Below, one piece after another: positions 62,525-64,000 of a DNA stretch of 64,000 nucleotides (the stretch's first letter is position 1; the number at the start of each line of letters is the position of its first letter). The DNA is from Sipunculus nudus. Its lineage: Eukaryota > Annelida > Sipuncula > Golfingiida > Sipunculidae. The notes beneath the pieces were generated by a model. That model did no database searches and was not told the DNA's origin. It saw only the letters and a program-made list of their open reading frames with translations. The position numbers and the translations under genes were made by a program. The stretch spans positions 59,150,886 to 59,214,885 of the forward strand of contig CM049322.1 of assembly GCA_026874595.1 (NCBI GenBank). Direction: 5' to 3'.

Positions 62525-62572
<48 letters not shown>
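62525..62572. repeat. (TA)n microsatellite
   Basis: About 47 bp of TA units. Confidence 0.95.
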
Positions 62573-62578
<6 letters not shown>

Positions 62579-63447
62579 GGATTTCTACGGTTCTTTTTAA
62601 TTTATAAATATACTAACAATGATACACTGTGAGGAAAAGATATTACATACAATAATGTGCTCCAAATTGACACTTTGTCATCTTTATATTCTACGTATGC
62701 GCTGTGTCCTCATTCATGAACAAACAATATACGCATCCGAATATTTTGGCGGAGATTTCTTGAATCGCGAAAATCAAACGTTTCCCATACCGATACACTT
62801 CAGACATTCATAATCGTAGTATAGTAAGAGTCAATACCTGTCCCCGACTACTGAAATTGAATGCTTACATTGAAAAATCATAATATGTTCATGTTGCAGA
62901 AAATTTGCATACGACTGGGTACTTTTTATACCAACCATAATACAAAAAAATGGGACATGTGAAGAAATATTCATAATTCTGAAAACAGCATTTTAACTAA
63001 CCTGTCAACCCCACTTGGGGTGTAACAATGCAGTTATGGCTTCACAGATACTTGGGGATCATGGCCTGCAGTGGCAGTGTTTTTCTAGCTTGGTGACTGC
63101 TAATCTTAATAAGGTTTGTCATGTTTATTCACAGTTAGCTAATACAAACCCAAGTGCCATGGTGACCTAATAAGTACTTGTTGTCCACCTTCTTCTGAGT
63201 TTAACACTTACAGACCTGATATTTGTCATCATATTCACCTTTTTACACATGAAAAGCAATAACAAACAATTAAATAGTAATTGTACAAAATGAGATCATG
63301 TTGCAGATTCATGTTATCATAAACATTCCTCAAAACAATATTGCAGTGTATAACACCGTCTTCAGAGGGATATTTCTTACACACTTTCAGACATAATTTC
63401 AGAAGTTATACACATGTTCACTTCTGTCGGGTAACATATTATCTAAA

Positions 63448-63729
63448 ATGCGTTTGTGTCTTTATTTGGCCATTTTGGCAGTTACAGGCAATTTAAAAAA
63501 AAAAGAATCATTTGTTAATTTTACAAACAATTTTAAAATCGAAATTCAAGCAGATGGAGAGATGATAATTATGCAACCAAACCACCAGAGGATATTTGTA
63601 TATATTAAAGTTGAAATTTTTAATAAATGCATGTTTACTGTCAGATGTAAGGTATATCCTGTTTCTGTTAAAAATGAAATAAGTAGTTTACATTTTAAAA
63701 TCTTTATACAAACAACAACAAACATATAA
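63448..63729 (+). CDS. Possible small secreted-protein ORF
   Basis: An ATG-initiated frame of 93 codons starts with a signal-peptide-like segment (MRLCLYLAILAVTG) and continues with a beta-like, Lys/Ile-rich region holding only two further Cys. No homologue recognised, no clear splice sites, and AT-rich base use like the intergenic DNA. It is most likely chance, listed because the start is plausible. Confidence 0.15.
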   Translation: MRLCLYLAILAVTGNLKKKESFVNFTNNFKIEIQADGEMIIMQPNHQRIFVYIKVEIFNKCMFTVRCKVYPVSVKNEISSLHFKIFIQTTTNI

Positions 63730-64000
63730 GAGATATTTATTAGTATATAAGTAGAGAATATTCTGAGGATTCAGTATACGTATAAGTATGTCATGGGGAA
63801 TCTGGAAAACGTGAGTGAACAGGACAGAGTATAATAATAAATATAGTCACAAAGACGGCCTAGTTAGCTGTTTAATAAGTTACTGGCAATTACTGATCGC
63901 CTATTTTTGTCATCCTGGAAGTGATAGAGCGATCAGTTGGGATGAGGTAGGTTGGGGAGGCTTCTTAAAAGATTTAGTCGACTTGAGTGCGCTAGGAGAA

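Larger units (their letters stand above)
60420..64000. other. Gene-free AT-rich stretch
   Basis: No recognised exon. A (TA)n microsatellite lies at 62525-62572. A GC-richer repeat-like patch at 62990-63190 has no coding signal. Confidence 0.5.

Overview
The window looks like animal nuclear DNA, most likely from a marine invertebrate and probably a mollusc such as a bivalve. It is AT-rich, with a few short spliced exons, long (TA)n, (GA)n and (CA)n microsatellites, minisatellites, tRNA-derived SINEs, and broken LINE and Penelope-like retroelements. There are no operons, ribosome binding sites or long uninterrupted ORFs. The lineage is inferred from overall style and the glycosyltransferase family; no species marker is present.

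Only one gene can be read from end to end. It is a three-exon, minus-strand gene of the core-2/I-branching beta-1,6-N-acetylglucosaminyltransferase (GCNT) family at 5810-9316. It predicts 451 residues with canonical splice sites in matching phases. A second, plus-strand copy of its first coding exon lies at 17018-17830. That copy is dead, with a frameshift, three in-frame stops and a lost splice donor, yet it still begins at the equivalent splice acceptor. The two copies therefore come from a DNA-level duplication in inverted orientation.

Layout: 1-5400 has no gene. 5810-9316 is GCNT, followed upstream by a dispersed repeat and a tRNA-SINE (to 10082). 11005-11285 is a decayed 34-bp minisatellite. 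15950-16190 is a possible lone exon. 17018-17830 is the GCNT pseudogene, followed by a microsatellite and a fragment of a retroelement 3' end. 19660-22300 is a decayed non-LTR retrotransposon with endonuclease and reverse transcriptase. 24040-24440 is a 42-bp minisatellite. 26040-28420 is the first copy of an unclassified long repeat (called X here) that recurs at 52110-53345 and 55260-56050. 29862-30060 and 33302-33510 are two related decayed exons of an unknown gene; the second is followed by a 57-bp minisatellite. 38100-38600 and 56375-56800 are copies of another dispersed repeat. 39578-41121 is a GC-richer minus-strand island with an Ig-like exon and a signal-peptide ORF interrupted by a single TGA. 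42728-43044 is a MITE with TA target duplications. 45530-45720 is a 51-bp minisatellite. 46900-48770 is an array of about 280-bp units. 50653-52112 is a shrunken L1-like LINE with poly(A) and long flanking repeats. 58478-60206 is a decayed Penelope-like element with a GIY-YIG endonuclease, and its tail carries a hammerhead-ribozyme-like core.

The most interesting items are the hammerhead-like motif next to the Penelope-like fragment, the interrupted secreted-protein/Ig island, the inverted GCNT gene/pseudogene pair, and the X repeat family carrying an L1-like insertion.
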